A stretch of DNA of 64,000 nt, taken from AWTP1-13 sp963775835. Lineage in GTDB: Bacteria; Pseudomonadota; Alphaproteobacteria; Rhizobiales; Hyphomicrobiaceae. Under the pieces are notes generated by a model. The model had not been told where the DNA came from. It saw only the letters and a list, made by a program, of their open reading frames with translations, and did no database searches. This document shows, one piece after another, positions 63,258-64,000 of this stretch. Location: contig CAVZKV010000020.1 of the NCBI GenBank assembly GCA_963775835.1, positions 186,001 to 250,000 of the forward strand, written 5' to 3'. The position numbers and the translations under genes were made by a program. Numbering within the stretch: the stretch's first letter is position 1; every line of letters starts with the position of its first letter.

Positions 63258-63585
63258 TTGGCGGCCAGGCTGACGGGCGCGCGCTTGCCATGAAATGAAC
63301 GTGATCTGGCGCCAGCTTGGCTTATCGTCCGACGGCATCGGGGGTGGCGCCGGAGGATTGGCTCGGAGTTGCCCCTACGGCAATGCTCCGACTGCAGGCA
63401 AGGCAGATTTAAAACGCTTCGGGCGGCGCATCTCGTCCGAGCCGTTGCCAGGGTCACAGGCGATTTCTGCCGTCGCAATCCGGGCGCCGCCTCCGAGGTG
63501 TTGTGAGCTCGCACTCTGGCATAAGCCGTGCGAAGCTCGCGACGCGCGCCGAGCACGGCATTTGAAGGCTCGAGGAGGCATTAAC

Positions 63586-64000
63586 GTGTATCGCATTGCT
63601 ACCACGCTCGGTTACCTGGCCTGCCTGGCCATGACGGCCACCCCGGCCGCTGCACAGCTGCTGTGGCCCGGAACCGCGGAAGTCGCGCAGGCCAACGCGC
63701 CGCGGCGCGCGCTGCCGATCCCCAATAAGCCGGTGAACGAAGAAGAGGTCGCCAAGGCCGCCCGTATCAACAATTGGACGGTCGGCGTCGCCGGTGGCCT
63801 GCTGGAGGGAACCTTCGTTCGCTACGCCGCCGATTTGGGCAAGGCGCTCGACGACGGTGACAACTTGCGTGTGCTGCCGATCGTCAGTTACGGCGCGGTG
63901 GGCAACGTCAGCGACCTCATCTATCTCAAGGGTGTCGACATCGCCATCACCTACTCCGATGTGCTCGATCACTTCAGGAACGTGGAGCGAATTCCCGGTA
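63586..64000 (+). CDS. TAXI-family TRAP transporter solute receptor (carboxyl end beyond window)
   Basis: The first 138 residues of a periplasmic receptor. It starts with GTG at 63586 after CGAGGAGGC (ribosome site about 6 bases upstream). The signal peptide has LGYLACLAMTATPAAAQ, then NNWTVGVAGGLLEGTF, YAADLGKALDDGDNLRVLPI and SYGAVGNVSDLIYLKGVDIA, the standard TAXI order (a glycine-rich opening, then the ligand lobe). TAXI receptors serve TRAP transporters for organic acids or work as orphan receptors; the ligand is unknown. The gene continues beyond the window. Confidence 0.88.
   Translation, partial: MYRIATTLGYLACLAMTATPAAAQLLWPGTAEVAQANAPRRALPIPNKPVNEEEVAKAARINNWTVGVAGGLLEGTFVRYAADLGKALDDGDNLRVLPIVSYGAVGNVSDLIYLKGVDIAITYSDVLDHFRNVERIPG

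Larger units (their letters stand above)
62628..63585. other. 958-bp repeat-containing region without a convincing gene
   Basis: No open frame here has a recognisable motif, despite long GC-driven frames on both strands. It holds two copies of a 17-bp repeat (62783-62827), a GC hairpin (62781-62808), a pair of TGTCCCAA/TGTTACAG elements 340 bp apart (62900 and 63240) and an 18-bp perfect palindrome (63179-63196). The promoter of the TAXI receptor gene should be near the right end. Confidence 0.45.

Noticed and set aside
62918..63556. A 212-codon leftward frame before the TAXI receptor gene
   Set aside because: No motif, runs through repeats and the palindrome, and no ribosome site at its start.

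Overview
The window reads as a GC-rich (by eye roughly two-thirds G+C) alphaproteobacterial chromosome segment, probably Hyphomicrobiales or Rhodospirillales. The inference rests on the glpSTPQUV-type glycerol ABC transporter with its small DUF2160 subunit, the type-A RNase P RNA, the Rhodopseudomonas-type bad/ali alicyclic acid genes, a TAXI-type receptor and the many GTG/TTG starts. No rRNA, tRNA, CRISPR array, phage or transposase gene was recognised.

Layout. 1-2406: a family-5 (dipeptide-type) ABC importer, divergent from an amidase (2587-3930). 3989-5598: a secreted protein built from four related beta-rich (DUF2541-like) repeats, broken by three G-run indels. 6787-15561: a glycerol utilisation locus, with glpR-glpD on the minus strand and glpV-S-T-P-Q-U on the plus strand, and TTCG boxes phased at about one helical turn in front of both glpD and glpV. 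15971-19341: an ABC-F ATPase, a dadA-like remnant with most of the gene deleted, and a racemase-like gene. 19360-28659: a carbon-phosphorus lyase locus, phnG-H-I-J-K-L-M-N on the minus strand divergent from phnC-D-E on the plus strand, with a 7-4-7 Pho box in the shared promoter region; a psiF-like gene with its own Pho-box-like site follows at 28866. 29300-33015: a sugar-nucleotide epimerase, then a histidine kinase, response regulator and Spy-like periplasmic protein. 33461-49801: mixed catabolic genes (two luciferase-like flavin monooxygenases, a metallo-beta-lactamase-fold lactonase, a Baeyer-Villiger monooxygenase with an SDR, an SMP-30 lactonase, a tautomerase, a Liv-type importer) with rnpB between them. 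49908-56040: badI, a TetR regulator, then aliB-badK-badH-aliA, a nearly complete cyclohexanecarboxylate-to-pimeloyl-CoA pathway. 56059-64000: hydrolase, core-MetE-like protein, cupin, AmiD-like amidase, TerB-DnaJ protein, an HIBYL-CoA-hydrolase-like gene, a TfdA/TauD dioxygenase, a repeat-containing non-coding stretch, and the start of a TAXI receptor.

How they work together. The phn genes import phosphonates and cleave them to phosphate under probable PhoB control. The glp genes import glycerol and oxidise glycerol 3-phosphate under GlpR. The 40-56 kb part looks like alicyclic catabolism: SDR plus BVMO would turn a cyclic alcohol or ketone into a lactone opened by lactonases, while aliA/aliB/badK/badH/badI take a cyclohexane carboxylate through CoA activation, dehydrogenation, hydration, oxidation and ring opening. 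Two similar palindromes, one before badI and one between tetR and aliB, suggest the TetR protein controls both arms, in place of the BadR (MarR) control known in Rhodopseudomonas palustris.

Quality caveat. At least nine single-base indels interrupt otherwise well-conserved genes (four-repeat protein x3, phnK, Spy-like gene, the SDR at 42118, HIBYL-CoA-hydrolase-like gene x2, TauD). Several lie in G/C runs and a pair compensate each other, so sequencing or assembly error is at least as likely as decay.
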